The notes under the pieces are model-generated. The model made no database searches, was not told the origin of the DNA, and saw only the letters and a program-made list of their open reading frames with translations. A DNA stretch of 64,000 bases from Blastococcus sp. PRF04-17 (GTDB lineage Bacteria; Actinomycetota; Actinomycetes; Mycobacteriales; Geodermatophilaceae): the NCBI RefSeq assembly GCF_023016265.1, contig NZ_CP095412.1, positions 3,906,001-3,970,000 of the forward strand, read 5' to 3'. Each line of letters starts with the position of its first letter. Positions within the stretch are counted from its first letter, which is position 1. This document shows positions 1 to 9,457 of this stretch, in pieces. A program made the position numbers and the translations under genes.

Positions 1-1587
1 GTCCTGCCCGGCGCGGTCGCGGTCGCCGACGAGCCGGCCGGGACGCCCGTGACCGGCCGTCTGGTGCAGGCCGTCGCCGAGGCCGCCCCCGGCGACCACC
101 ATGACCACGAGCACCACGACCACGAGGACGGCGCGCTGGCGTGGGTGCTGCCCGCCGAGGGTGACGCGGTGCCCGTGGACGCCGCGAGCGTCGCCGACGT
201 GCCGGCCGGCGCCACCGTCGAGCTGACCCTCGGCGACGAGGAGGCGGTGCTCGAGAAGAAGATCACCGAGGTGCCGCCGGTCGCCGCGGCACTGGCCGAC
301 CCCGCCGGGTTGACCAACCGGGTCACCGTCGTGCTGGTGCGGCCGGGTGGTGCCGGTCGCGACGGCGTGACGGAGGCGGACGTCGTCGACGCGGTCAACG
401 GTCCGGTCGCCGAGTTCTGGGCGGAGCAGAGCGGCGGCGCGGTGACGATCGGCGTCACCGAGTCCTTCGGCTGGACGGCGACCACGGCCGACTGCGGCGT
501 CGGGGCGGCCGACCTGTGGGCCGAGGTCGCCGCCGCGGTCGGCTTCGAGCGCGGGCCCGGCAACCACCTCCTGCTCTACCTCAGCGGCGCCGCCCGGGGC
601 TGCCACTACGCCCTGGCCGAGGTCGGCCGCGCCACCACGACCGGCGGCAACCTGTACGTCCAGACCACCGACCCGTCGGCGATCGCGCACGAACTGGGGC
701 ACAACTTCGGCCTCGGCCACTCCTCGGGCGAGCAGTGCGACGGCGCCGTCGAGGGCGGCTCCTGCCGCACGGTCGGTTACCGCGACTACTACGACGTCAT
801 GGGCGTCTCCTGGGGTCGCATGGGATCGCTGAACGCGGCGCAGGCAGCGCGCATCCAGCTGCTTCCGGCGGCCCAGACGCAGGTCCTCGGCGTCCGCGAC
901 GGCGAGATCACCACGACGCTGGCACCCCTGTCCGGCCGGTCCGGGACGCGGGCGCTACGACTGACCGACGCCGCGGGCGTCGACTACTGGCTGGAGTACC
1001 GCACCGCGACCGGCCGCGACTCGTGGCTGGGCACGCCTGCGGACCCGCGTCGGCTGGAGACAGGGGTCCTGCTGCGCCGCGCCGGGACGCGGCTGCCCGA
1101 CACCTCCGTACTGCTCGACGCCAGTCCGAGCCCGGCCGCGGGCTGGAACGCCGACCACCAGGTCGCGCTGCCGGTCGGCGCGCCGGTGGCGGTGTCCGGC
1201 GGCCAGTTCTCGGTGGTCGTCCAGAGCCTCTCGGCGGCCGGCGCGGTCCTGACGGTCACCGCCACTCCACCCCCGGGCGCCGCACCCGCGCCCGCTGCGG
1301 AACCGACCGGGCCGGAGCCGACCACTGGCGTCGTCATGCCTGCTGCCGGGGTCCGAGCTGCGCCCGCTCCGGTGACCGCCGGCGCGCTCCCGGTAGAGGC
1401 TGCCGCCGGGAACGACACGGGGGCGGGCCAGCCGGACGCTCCGGCCCTCGAGTCGGCGGCCGACGTGGATGCGTACACCGGTCGCCTGGCCACCCTGGGG
1501 GCCGGGGTGCTGGCCGGTGCCGGTGCGCTGGCCGGCGCCCTGGCACTTGCCCTCCGCAGGAGGCGATGGGCGAGGACGCGGCCCTGA
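1..1587 (+). CDS. Secreted zinc metalloprotease (metzincin type), 5' end outside window
   Basis: The reading frame is open from base 1, so the start and any signal peptide lie upstream; a GTG at 49 is in frame but probably internal. The zinc site HELGHNFGLGH (HExxHxxGxxH, encoded near 690-720) and a following Met-turn (YDVMG, near 795) place it among reprolysin/gametolysin-like metzincins. A His/Asp/Glu-rich stretch (residues about 22-35 from the GTG) may bind metal. The C-terminus is a Pro/Ala-rich linker, one hydrophobic helix and an RRRRWARTRP tail, so the protease is probably membrane-anchored with the catalytic domain outside. It ends 3 bp before the convergent S8 protease. Substrate unknown. 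Confidence 0.85.
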   Translation, partial: VLPGAVAVADEPAGTPVTGRLVQAVAEAAPGDHHDHEHHDHEDGALAWVLPAEGDAVPVDAASVADVPAGATVELTLGDEEAVLEKKITEVPPVAAALADPAGLTNRVTVVLVRPGGAGRDGVTEADVVDAVNGPVAEFWAEQSGGAVTIGVTESFGWTATTADCGVGAADLWAEVAAAVGFERGPGNHLLLYLSGAARGCHYALAEVGRATTTGGNLYVQTTDPSAIAHELGHNFGLGHSSGEQCDGAVEGGSCRTVGYRDYYDVMGVSWGRMGSLNAAQAARIQLLPAAQTQVLGVRDGEITTTLAPLSGRSGTRALRLTDAAGVDYWLEYRTATGRDSWLGTPADPRRLETGVLLRRAGTRLPDTSVLLDASPSPAAGWNADHQVALPVGAPVAVSGGQFSVVVQSLSAAGAVLTVTATPPPGAAPAPAAEPTGPEPTTGVVMPAAGVRAAPAPVTAGALPVEAAAGNDTGAGQPDAPALESAADVDAYTGRLATLGAGVLAGAGALAGALALALRRRRWARTRP

Positions 1588-1590
1588 CCG

Positions 1591-3735
1591 TCACGCCTTG
1601 GCGCGGTACTCCGCGCTCGAGACGATGCTGGCGATGATCTGCTCGTCCCGAGCGCCCCGCTGGATCGCGCTGACCCAGCTGCGCTGTCCGGCCGGGTCGA
1701 TGCTGCGTCCCAGCAGAGTCAGGTAGTAGCCGTTCACGACCGCGGTGAGGTGCTCCGTGGAGTACAGGAAGCCGCTGGCCACGCTGGAACGGCTGACACC
1801 GTCGCGGAGCCGCTTCTCCCAGTGGTCGACCTCGCTGGCCGCGGGGGTCCGACCGAGGACGCTCTGGTAGAGGGCGGTGACCCACTTCCGGTCCGTGGAG
1901 CCGGCCTTGACGTAGAACTCCTTCGAGGCCACGAAGCCGGCCTGCATCTGCTCGATGTGCCTCCCGCGGTCCATGGCGGTCAACCAGTTGCTGAGGCCCG
2001 TTGCGTCGGGCTCGCGGCCGAGGTAGCGCCGGTAGGAGTTGGCTATCAGGCGGCTGCGGAACTCCCTGCTGGCGGTGATGGCGTTGGAGACCGCGCTGTA
2101 CGGCGTGCCGCTCTTCAGCGCGGTGGACCAGGAGTCCAGACCGACCGGGTCCGGGCTGCGGTTGAACAGGTGCCCGTAGACGCTCGTCACGTAGCGGGCC
2201 ACCGTGTCCGTCGGTACCACGGCGTTGCTGGCCTGGGACGCCGGGCCAGTGCCGACCCAGTTCTCGGCGGTGACGGTGAAGCTGTAGCTGGTGTCGTTGG
2301 TCAGGCCCGTCACCGTCGCGGACGTGACGCCGGTCGTCGTGACGGTGGCGCCGCCCGGGCTCGCGGTTACCCGGTACCCGGTGACGGGGCTGCCGCCGTC
2401 CGGCGGCGCCGTCCACGCGACCGTCGCACGGCCGTCGCCGGCCTGCGCCGTCACCGTGGACGGTGCGGCGGGCGACGTGGCGGTGAGCAGCTCGTAGGCA
2501 TCGACGACGCCGTAGCCGCTGTTGCTGTCGAAACCGGCGGTCTCGATGTCATCGGCCGTGGCCCGGAGGGCGGCCCGCACCTGTGCCGGGGTGCTCGCCG
2601 GGAACCGGTGCAGGAAGCGGGCCACGACGGCGGCCACGTTGGGGGCGGACATCGACGTACCGCTGGCGTAGCCGTACCCACCGGCGGTCCGGGTGGACAG
2701 GATGGACACGCCCGGTGCCGACAGGAGGTTGGTCGGTCCGCTGTAGCTGAACGACGCCGTGACGCGGTTCGCGTCCGTGGCGGCGACGGCGATGGCGCCG
2801 GGCGAGGCTGCCGGGTAGGTCACGGCGTTGCCATCCTGGCGGTTGTTCCCCGCCGATGCGACGACCACCACGCCCTGGCCGACTGCGAACTCCACCGCGG
2901 TGTCGTACTTCTCGTCGTAGGGCCCGCCGAGGCTGAGGTTGATCACGTCGGCGCCCTTGCTCACCGCGTGGGTGATGCCTTCCGACACGGTGGCGGAGGA
3001 ACCGAAGCCGTTCACGTCGAGCACCCGGATCGGGATGATCGACGCGTTGCTGGCTCCGGCGATGCCGAGCCCGTTGCCGATGCCGGCGGAGATCTGGCCG
3101 GCCACGTGCGTGCCGTGACCGTGCGGATCGGAACAGCCGTCCCCGGCCGGGTCGATGAAGTCGGCGCCCAGGTCGCACCGCACGCGGCCGGTGAGGTCCT
3201 CGTGCGTGGCATCCACCCCGGTGTCGAGCACCGCGACGGTGAGACCCGTCCCGTCCGGTGCCCCGCCGGGGAGCCGCCCGATGCCCATGTCGTCCAGTCC
3301 CCACTGGTCGCCCCGGTAGGGGTCGTCTGCCAGGAGGGCGACGGGGACGTCCACCGACACGGTGACCGAGCCGGGGAGTGCCCGGAGTTCCGCGGCCACG
3401 GCGGCCAGCTCGGAGGGGGCGGCCGGGCGGGTGACGACCTCCGCCTCGCCGTTGGTGATCACGATCGCCGACACACTGTCGAGCCGGCCGACCGGCTGAG
3501 TCAACGTGTCAGGATCCGGAGCGACCGTGGGAACGCTGACGGGAGCCGCCGGGTCGTCAGGGACGCCCGGGGGCCCGGCCAGCGCTGGTGTTCCGGAGAC
3601 GATGCCGCCCACCAACGCCAGGGCCAGCGCCGGCGGTGCAATCGACCGGAGCCGGTTCTTCAGCGATGCAGGGGGGCGCAGGGGAACTCCTCGAGGTGGG
3701 ACGTCCCTGTTGCATCGGCGGCCGGTGACCCGCAC
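1591..3735 (-). CDS. Secreted subtilisin-like S8 serine protease with FN3 and DUF4214 repeats
   Basis: From the GTG at 3735 (714 aa): signal peptide (hydrophobic core about 33-50, TPALA cleavage site), prodomain-like segment, then the S8 catalytic domain with Asp about 171 (VLDTG), His about 207 (GHGTHVAG) and Ser about 361 (SGTSMSAP). A fibronectin type III domain (about 420-510) follows. The last 200 residues hold four DUF4214-type repeats with the pattern Y..LGR.PD..G...W. The start is uncertain: a CTG at 3681 has a perfect GAGGAG 5 nt upstream and gives a more normal signal peptide, whereas the GTG has no clear ribosome site. Its C-terminal module is shared with the amidase and SpoIID proteins at 33-37 kb, suggesting common surface attachment. 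Confidence 0.88.
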   Translation of the reverse strand: MRVTGRRCNRDVPPRGVPLRPPASLKNRLRSIAPPALALALVGGIVSGTPALAGPPGVPDDPAAPVSVPTVAPDPDTLTQPVGRLDSVSAIVITNGEAEVVTRPAAPSELAAVAAELRALPGSVTVSVDVPVALLADDPYRGDQWGLDDMGIGRLPGGAPDGTGLTVAVLDTGVDATHEDLTGRVRCDLGADFIDPAGDGCSDPHGHGTHVAGQISAGIGNGLGIAGASNASIIPIRVLDVNGFGSSATVSEGITHAVSKGADVINLSLGGPYDEKYDTAVEFAVGQGVVVVASAGNNRQDGNAVTYPAASPGAIAVAATDANRVTASFSYSGPTNLLSAPGVSILSTRTAGGYGYASGTSMSAPNVAAVVARFLHRFPASTPAQVRAALRATADDIETAGFDSNSGYGVVDAYELLTATSPAAPSTVTAQAGDGRATVAWTAPPDGGSPVTGYRVTASPGGATVTTTGVTSATVTGLTNDTSYSFTVTAENWVGTGPASQASNAVVPTDTVARYVTSVYGHLFNRSPDPVGLDSWSTALKSGTPYSAVSNAITASREFRSRLIANSYRRYLGREPDATGLSNWLTAMDRGRHIEQMQAGFVASKEFYVKAGSTDRKWVTALYQSVLGRTPAASEVDHWEKRLRDGVSRSSVASGFLYSTEHLTAVVNGYYLTLLGRSIDPAGQRSWVSAIQRGARDEQIIASIVSSAEYRAKA

Positions 3736-3803
3736 TGAACCGGAGCCACCCGTTGGGGGAATGTGCTCCGGGGAGACTGCTGCAGTGCCTCGCGCGCGAA
3801 CGC

Positions 3804-5566
3804 CTACCCGTCGACGTCGGCGATGGTGCAGATCACGGCGCCGCTGGTGACGGCGGCGCCGACCTCGGCCGACAGCCCGGAGATGGTGCCCGCCTTGTGC
3901 GCGGTGATGGGCTGCTCCATCTTCATGGCCTCGAGGACGACGATCAGGTCGCCGGCCTCGACGGTGGCGCCGTCCTCGACGGCCACCTTGACGATCGTGC
4001 CCTGCATCGGCGAGGTGAGGGCGTCGCCGGACGCGCCGGAGCCGCCGTGGCCGGACCCCGCTTGCGCGGCTTGGCCGCCGCACCGGGGGCGGCGCCGCCG
4101 CCTCCGGCCGCCAGACCGGCCGGCAGGGAGACCTCGAGCCGGCGGCCGCCGACCTCGACGACCACGGTCTGCCGCGGCGCCTCCTCGTCGGCCTCGGCCG
4201 GGGCTGCGGCGTAGGGCGGGACCTGGTTGTCCCACTCGGTCTCGATCCAACGGGTGTGCACGGTGAACGGCTCGCTGGTGAACGCCTCGTCACGGACGAC
4301 GGCGCGGTGGAACGGGATGACCGTCGGCATGCCCTCGACGACCAGCTCGTCGAGCGCGCGGCGCGAGCGCTGCAGCGCCTCTTCGCGGGTGGCGCCGGTG
4401 ACGATCAGCTTGGCGAGCATCGAGTCGAACGCGCCGGCCACCTCGCCGCCGGTCTCGACGCCGGAGTCCCACCGGACGCCGGGGCCCTGCGGGATCTCCA
4501 GCCGGTCGACCGGGCCGGGAGCCGGCATGAAGTTGCGCCCGGCGTCCTCGGCGTTGATCCGGAACTCGATGCTGTGGCCGCGGGGCGTCGGGTCCTCGGT
4601 GATCTCCAGCGGCAGGCCGTCGGCGATGCGGAACTGCTGGCGCACCAGGTCGATGCCCGACGTCTCCTCCGACACCGGGTGCTCGACCTGCAGGCGCGTG
4701 TTGACCTCGAGGAAGGAGATCGAGCCGTCGGCACCGACCAGGTACTCGACGGTGCCGGCACCGTGGTACCCGGCCTCCTTGCAGATGGCCTTCGCCGACT
4801 CGTGGATGCGCGCGCGCTGCTCGTCGGTGAGGAACGGCGCGGGCGCCTCCTCGACCAGCTTCTGGTTGCGCCGCTGCAGCGAGCAGTCGCGGGTGCCGAC
4901 GACGATCACGTTGCCGTGGGTGTCGGCCAGCACCTGGGCCTCGACGTGCCGCGGCTTGTCGAGGAACCGCTCGACGAAGCACTCGCCGCGGCCGAAGGCG
5001 GAGACCGCCTCGCGCACGGCGGAGTCGAACAGCTCCGGGATCTCCTCCGTGGTGCGCGCCACCTTCAGCCCGCGGCCCCCGCCGCCGAACGCCGCCTTGA
5101 TCGCCACCGGGAGGCCGTGCTCTTGCGCGAAGGCGATCACCTCGTCGGCGCCGCCGACCGGGTCCTTGGTGCCGGGCACCAGCGGCGCCCCGGCCTTGGT
5201 GGCGATGTGCCGCGCCTGCACCTTGTCACCGAGGGCGATGATCGCCTCGGGTGAGGGGCCGATCCAGGTGAGGCCGGCGTCGAGCACCGCCTGCGCGAAG
5301 TCGGCGTTCTCCGACAGGAAGCCGTAGCCCGGGTGGATCGCGTCGGCGCCGGACTTCTGCGCCGCCTCGATGATCTTGTCGATGACCAGGTACGAGTCGC
5401 CCGGCGTGCTGCCGCCGAGCCCGAACGCCTCGTCGGCGGTGCGCACGTGCAGTGCGTCGCGGTCGGGGTCGGCGTAGACGGCCACGCTGGTCAGGCCCGC
5501 GTCCTTGCAGGCGCGGGCGACACGCACCGCGATCTCACCGCGGTTGGCGATCAGGACCTTCTGCAC
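3804..5566 (-). CDS. accA3: Acyl-CoA carboxylase alpha subunit: biotin carboxylase + BCCP (frameshifted)
   Basis: Carboxylates biotin with ATP and bicarbonate for malonyl-/methylmalonyl-CoA synthesis. The GTG at 5566 follows GAGGGAG. The N-terminal domain starts [19 protein letters not shown], then the ATP-grasp glycine loop ([11 protein letters not shown]) and [12 protein letters not shown]. The C-terminal biotinyl domain carries the lysine in [11 protein letters not shown]. The frame breaks in the linker at a GGGG run (minus strand, 4056-4059): upstream sequence continues out of frame to a stop near 3944, while the biotinyl domain is in another frame. One extra G restores about 587 aa, the family size. 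Since this gene is normally essential, a sequence error is more likely than a pseudogene. It lies downstream of accD5-accE-maf. Confidence 0.9.
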
Positions 5567-5652
5567 CGGAGCACTCCCTCTCGTCTGGACCCGTGGCACT
5601 GTAGCCAGCGCCGATCGGGGGACGCGCAGCAGGATGCTGCGCATGGATTGTC

Positions 5653-6261
5653 TCAGCGGCGCCAGAGGTCGGTGATCGCCAGGCCGCGCTTGGCCAGCTG
5701 CGTGCGCAGCACCGTCAGCGACAACCCGACCACCGCGGCCGGGTCGCCCTCGACGCGGCGGACGAACGGTGCGCCCAGTCCGTCGAGGGTGAACGCCCCG
5801 GCCACCGCGAGGGGCTCGCCGGTCGCGAGGTAGGCCTCGATCTCCTGCGGCGTGGGCGAGGCGAAGTAGACCACGGTCGAGGCGACCGAGATGTCGCGGC
5901 TGGCGACCACGCCGTCCTGGACGTCGAACAGCGCCTGGCCGGTGTGCAGGATGCCCGAGCGGCCGGCCATGCGCCGCCAGCGGTCGCGTGCGTCGGAGGC
6001 GTCGGCCGGCTTGCCCAGCGGCCTGCCCTGGAACTCCAGCAGCGAGTCGGCGCCGATCACGAGCGCGTCGGTCTCCTGCTTGGCGACCGACGCGGCCTTG
6101 GCCGACGCCAGCAGCGCGACCTGCTCGGCGACCCGCGGCGCGCTGTAGGCCGACTCGTCGACGTCGCTGACCACGACCTCCGGGGACAGGCCCGCCTGCC
6201 GGAGCAGCGACAGCCGCGCCGGTGACGCCGACGCGAGCACGAGCCTGCGATCGACACTCAT
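5653..6261 (-). CDS. maf: Maf family nucleotide pyrophosphatase
   Basis: 202 aa. Begins [20 protein letters not shown], the diagnostic Maf N-terminus, and carries the conserved [18 protein letters not shown] block and the C-terminal GDPAAVVGL region. Maf proteins hydrolyse non-canonical or modified nucleoside triphosphates to monophosphates and are linked to septum/division control. The ATG at 6261 overlaps the stop codon of accE by 4 bp, so the two are translationally coupled; maf inside an acyl-CoA carboxylase operon (accD5-accE-maf-accA3) is the usual actinobacterial order. Confidence 0.9.
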   Translation of the reverse strand: MSVDRRLVLASASPARLSLLRQAGLSPEVVVSDVDESAYSAPRVAEQVALLASAKAASVAKQETDALVIGADSLLEFQGRPLGKPADASDARDRWRRMAGRSGILHTGQALFDVQDGVVASRDISVASTVVYFASPTPQEIEAYLATGEPLAVAGAFTLDGLGAPFVRRVEGDPAAVVGLSLTVLRTQLAKRGLAITDLWRR

Positions 6262-6500
6262 GACGGCCGCCCCGCCGCCAGCCAGCCGCCGAAGCCCTGG
6301 CGGTGGGTCCGGCGGTGGCCGGTTCCGAACGACGCCCAGGCTCCGACCGGCGCGGGACGACGCCGCTCCCGGCGTTGCGACAGTGCCGCCACGACCACCG
6401 TGAGTGCGGCGAGCTCCTCGGCGGAGGGTTCCCCGCGAACGACACGTAACAACGGGGATTGCGAGGAGTGAGGGCCCGAAGGGTCTTCGCGATCGAGCAA
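6258..6500 (-). CDS. accE: Acyl-CoA carboxylase epsilon subunit
   Basis: 80 aa. The segment [20 protein letters not shown] is the hallmark of the small AccE subunit, which bridges and stimulates AccA3/AccD5 in actinobacteria. The start appears to be TTG at 6500, with GGAG 8 nt upstream. The C-terminal half is Arg/Pro/Gly-rich and low in complexity, as in other epsilon subunits. It sits between accD5 and maf and overlaps maf by 4 bp. Confidence 0.85.
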   Translation of the reverse strand: MLDREDPSGPHSSQSPLLRVVRGEPSAEELAALTVVVAALSQRRERRRPAPVGAWASFGTGHRRTHRQGFGGWLAAGRPS

Positions 6501-6563
6501 TGAACACGCTCCGCTGGGTGGGGGACGGCAACTGGCCGCGGTGCCGTCCGGAGGACGGCAGTG

Positions 6564-8192
6564 TTACAGCGGGATGTTCCCGTGCTTCTTCGGCGGGAGC
6601 GTCTGCCGCTTGTTGGCTAGCACCCGCAGCGCCTTGGTCACCTGCACGCGGGTCGTCGACGGCGGGATGACCGCGTCGACGTAGCCGCGGTCGGCCGCGA
6701 TGTAGGGATTGGCGAGGGTGTCCTCGTACTCGGCGATCAGTTCCGCCCGACGGGTGTCGGGGTCGTCGGCCGCGGCGAGCTCCTTGCGGTACAGGATGCC
6801 GACCGCGCCCTGGGCGCCCACGACGGCGATCTGCGCCGTCGGCCACGCCAGGTTCACGTCGGCGCCCAGGTGCTTGGAGCCCATGACGTCGTAGGCGCCG
6901 CCGTAGGCCTTGCGGGTGATGACGGTGACCTTGGGCACCGTCGCCTCGGCGTAGGCGTAGATGAGCTTGGCACCGCGCCGGATGATGCCCTCCCACTCCT
7001 GCGACGTCCCGGGCAGGAAGCCGGGGACGTCGACGAAGGTGAGCACCGGGATGTTGAACGCGTCGCAGGTGCGCACGAACCGCGCGGCCTTCTCGCTGGC
7101 GTCGATGTCGAGGGTGCCGGCGAACTGGGTGGGCTGGTTGGCCACGACGCCCACCGGCCGCCCCTCGATCCGGCCGTAGCCGATGAGGATGTTCGGCGCG
7201 AACAGGGGCTGGACCTCGAGGAACTCGCCGTCGTCGAGCACGTGCTCGATGACGGTGTGCATGTCGTAGGGCGTGTTCGCCGAGTCGGGGATGAACGTGT
7301 CGAGCTCGAGGTCGGAGTCGGTCAGCGCGCCGGGCAGGACCGTGTCGACCGGGGCGACGTCGAGCGCCGGCAGGGGGTCGAGATTGTTGCTGGGCAGGTA
7401 GGAGAGCAGCGCCTTGACGTAGTCGAGGGCGTCCTCCTCGTTCTCCGCCAGGTAGTGCGCCACGCCGGACTTGGTGTTGTGCGTGCGGGCCCCGCCGAGC
7501 TCCTCGAGGGTGACGTCCTCGCCGGTCACGGTCTTCACCACGTCGGGGCCGGTGATGAACATCTGGCTGGTCTGGTCGACCATCACGATGAAATCGGTCA
7601 GCGCGGGGGAGTAGACGTGCCCGCCGGCGGCCGGGCCCATGACCAGCGAGATCTGCGGGATGACGCCCGAGGCGTGCACGTTGCGCTGGAAGATCTCGCC
7701 GTAGAGGCCGAGGGAGACCACGCCCTCCTGGATGCGCGCGCCGCCGCCCTCGTTGATGCCGATGATCGGGCAGCCGTTCGTCATGGCGAAGTCGAGGATC
7801 TTGACGATCTTCTCGCCGTACACCTCGCCGAGGCTGCCGCCGAAGACGGTCACGTCCTGGCTGAAGATCGCCACCGGGCGCCCGTCGACGGTGCCGTAGC
7901 CGGTGACGACGCCGTCCCCGAAGGGCCGCTTCTCGGCCATGCCGAAGTTGGTCGAGCGGTGGCGGGCGAACTCGTCGAACTCGGTGAACGAGCCGGGGTC
8001 CAGCAGCGCCTCGATCCGCTCGCGGGCGGTCATCTTGCCCGCGGCGTGCTGCTTCTCGACCGCGCGCGCCGACCCGGCGTGGACCGCCTCCTCCACCCGC
8101 CGCTCGAAGTCGGCCAGCTTCCCGGCAGTCGTGTGGATGTCGATGTCGTCGGGGACGTGCTCTCCCGCGTTCTCCAGCTCCGCAGCGCTCAC
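6564..8192 (-). CDS. accD5: Acyl-CoA carboxylase beta subunit (carboxyltransferase, propionyl-CoA type)
   Basis: 542 aa from the GTG at 8192. A full two-half carboxyltransferase: N-terminal [18 protein letters not shown], crotonase-fold oxyanion region [14 protein letters not shown], and C-terminal [18 protein letters not shown]. It transfers the carboxyl group from biotin to acetyl-/propionyl-CoA in complex with AccA3 and AccE encoded downstream. A TACGCT box at 8201-8206 would put the transcription start only about 2 nt before the GTG, so the message is probably leaderless. Assignment to AccD5 rather than another AccD paralogue rests on AccE and Maf neighbours and on overall sequence. Confidence 0.92.
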   Translation of the reverse strand: MSAAELENAGEHVPDDIDIHTTAGKLADFERRVEEAVHAGSARAVEKQHAAGKMTARERIEALLDPGSFTEFDEFARHRSTNFGMAEKRPFGDGVVTGYGTVDGRPVAIFSQDVTVFGGSLGEVYGEKIVKILDFAMTNGCPIIGINEGGGARIQEGVVSLGLYGEIFQRNVHASGVIPQISLVMGPAAGGHVYSPALTDFIVMVDQTSQMFITGPDVVKTVTGEDVTLEELGGARTHNTKSGVAHYLAENEEDALDYVKALLSYLPSNNLDPLPALDVAPVDTVLPGALTDSDLELDTFIPDSANTPYDMHTVIEHVLDDGEFLEVQPLFAPNILIGYGRIEGRPVGVVANQPTQFAGTLDIDASEKAARFVRTCDAFNIPVLTFVDVPGFLPGTSQEWEGIIRRGAKLIYAYAEATVPKVTVITRKAYGGAYDVMGSKHLGADVNLAWPTAQIAVVGAQGAVGILYRKELAAADDPDTRRAELIAEYEDTLANPYIAADRGYVDAVIPPSTTRVQVTKALRVLANKRQTLPPKKHGNIPL

Positions 8193-8214
8193 AGCGCCGT
8201 AGCGTAAGGGGACC

Positions 8215-8241
8215 CCGGATCGGAGGTTCAGCCCGATCCGG
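8215..8241 (-). terminator. Stem-loop between gtrA-like gene and accD5
   Basis: A 9-bp perfect stem (CCGGATCGG / CCGATCCGG, 8215-8223 with 8233-8241) and a 9-nt loop just after the stop of the upstream minus-strand GtrA gene. There is no T tract. It may terminate that transcript before the separate accD5 promoter. Confidence 0.4.
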
Positions 8242-8266
8242 ACAGGGACCCGTTCGGGCGACCGGC

Positions 8267-8761
8267 TCAGGCGACGACGCGGGCGTCTGCGGCCGTCGCC
8301 GGCAGCGGCTGGCCCGCCTCGTGCGCCGGGAAGACCCAGCGCCGGTAGGCGAGGTACCGCAGCGCCGTGCTCAGCACGATCGCCGTCACGTTCGCCGTCT
8401 GCAGGACGGCGGAACCGTCCTGGCCGAGGGGGTACCGGACGATCGCGACCACGGCCATGCCGAGGAGCAGCGCGGCTCCGTTGATGACCGTGAACAGGAC
8501 GTACTCGCGGCGCATGCCGGTGCGGGCGCGGTGGGAGAAGGACCAGTGGCGGTGCGCGAAGTAGGCCACGGTCATGGAGATCGACGTCGACAGCAGCTTC
8601 GCGGTGACCGCTCCGATGCCCAGCACGTCGTAGCAGAGCTGGAAGAGCCCGACGTCCAGCAGGAAGCAGGCGATCCCGACGACCCCGAAGGCGCTGACCT
8701 CCTTGAGCAGCAGGCGCCGGGTGGTCCGCAGGCGTCCACCACCCGTCCGCCCCCGCCGCAC
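8267..8761 (-). CDS. GtrA-like membrane protein (possible DPA flippase/adaptor)
   Basis: 164 aa with four predicted membrane helices and GtrA-family features ([20 protein letters not shown] near residue 20, HRHWSF near 70, [11 protein letters not shown] near the end). GtrA-like proteins move or present polyprenyl-phosphate sugars. In Mycobacterium the family member Rv3789 neighbours dprE1/dprE2, and here the PAP2-UbiA-DprE1-DprE2 genes are immediately divergent, so a role in decaprenyl-phosphoryl-arabinose handling is a reasonable inference. The GTG at 8761 is preceded by TAGACT 6 nt upstream, implying a leaderless message. A paralogue lies at 18189-18647. Confidence 0.8.
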   Translation of the reverse strand: MRRGRTGGGRLRTTRRLLLKEVSAFGVVGIACFLLDVGLFQLCYDVLGIGAVTAKLLSTSISMTVAYFAHRHWSFSHRARTGMRREYVLFTVINGAALLLGMAVVAIVRYPLGQDGSAVLQTANVTAIVLSTALRYLAYRRWVFPAHEAGQPLPATAADARVVA

Positions 8762-8767
8762 GCGGCC

Positions 8768-8773
8768 AGTCTA
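8768..8773 (-). promoter_or_regulatory. -10 box of the gtrA-like gene
   Basis: TAGACT on the minus strand, six bases before the GTG at 8761, so the predicted transcription start coincides with the start codon. No convincing -35 element. Confidence 0.45.
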
Positions 8774-8909
8774 GGGACGCCGGCGGGCCCGGTCGCGCCA
8801 CCCGGCGGTCCGCGGGAGAGCCGTGGGAGTGCCCTGCCCAGAGGGGCCGCTGAGGTCATCCTCAGGAGGGAGATCCCGGCCTGCACCGGTCCCCCGCCGG
8901 GCCCGTCAC

Positions 8910-8915
8910 TACAGT
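8910..8915 (+). promoter_or_regulatory. -10 box of the PAP2-ubiA-dprE1-dprE2 operon
   Basis: TACAGT, eight bases before the ATG at 8924; the expected transcript start is within 2 nt of the ATG (leaderless or nearly so). It lies in the divergent region shared with the gtrA-like gene. Confidence 0.45.
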
Positions 8916-8923
8916 CGTCGGCG

Positions 8924-9457
8924 ATGGCCGCCGCCCGTTCCGCTCCGCTGGCCCGACTCGACCACGCGGTCCTGCGCGGCACCCGCCGCGCCCTCGGCGG
9001 CACACCTGCCGTGCCGGTGGCCCGCGCGCTGTCGCTCTTCGGCGAGCACGCGCTGGGCTGGGTGGCCCTCGGCGCGGCCGGTGCCCTGACCGGCCACCGG
9101 GCACCCGAGTGGCGCCGCGGCGTCGTCGCGACGCTGGCCGCGCACACCGCCGGGGTGGTGGTCAAGCGGGTCGTCCGGCGCCAGCGCCCGCTGTTCGACG
9201 ACGTCCCCGCGCTGGTTCCCACCCCCAGCAGGCTGTCGTTCCCGAGCGCACACAGCTGCTCCACGGCGGCCGCCGCCGTCAGCTACGCACCGCTGCTCGG
9301 AACGCCGGTGATGGCCGGCGTGACGGCGCTGATGCTGGTCAGCCGCGTCCTGCTGGGCGTGCACTACCCGTCGGACGTCCTCTCCGGGGCCGCTCTGGGT
9401 GCGACCGTGGCGAGCGCCGTCCGCGGGCGCCCCCGGCCCGGCGAGGGTGAGGCATGA
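8924..9457 (+). CDS. PAP2 phosphatase, probable decaprenylphosphoryl-5-phosphoribose phosphatase
   Basis: 177 aa, polytopic. All three PAP2 signatures are present: KRVVRRQRP (KX6RP), PSAHS (Ala where PSGH is usual) and SRVLLGVHYPSD (SRX5HX3D). In mycobacteria the PAP2 protein Rv3807c next to UbiA (Rv3806c) is assigned to removal of the 5-phosphate from decaprenylphosphoryl-phosphoribose. Here the PAP2 stop overlaps the UbiA start by 4 bp and dprE1-dprE2 follow, which supports the same step. Acts at the membrane. The specific substrate is inferred from context. Confidence 0.85.
   Translation: MAAARSAPLARLDHAVLRGTRRALGGTPAVPVARALSLFGEHALGWVALGAAGALTGHRAPEWRRGVVATLAAHTAGVVVKRVVRRQRPLFDDVPALVPTPSRLSFPSAHSCSTAAAAVSYAPLLGTPVMAGVTALMLVSRVLLGVHYPSDVLSGAALGATVASAVRGRPRPGEGEA

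Noticed and set aside
1750-3738. 662-codon plus-strand frame opposite the S8 protease
   Set aside because: The minus-strand frame contains the S8 triad, FN3 and DUF4214 motifs; the plus-strand translation is Gly/Arg/Val-rich noise.
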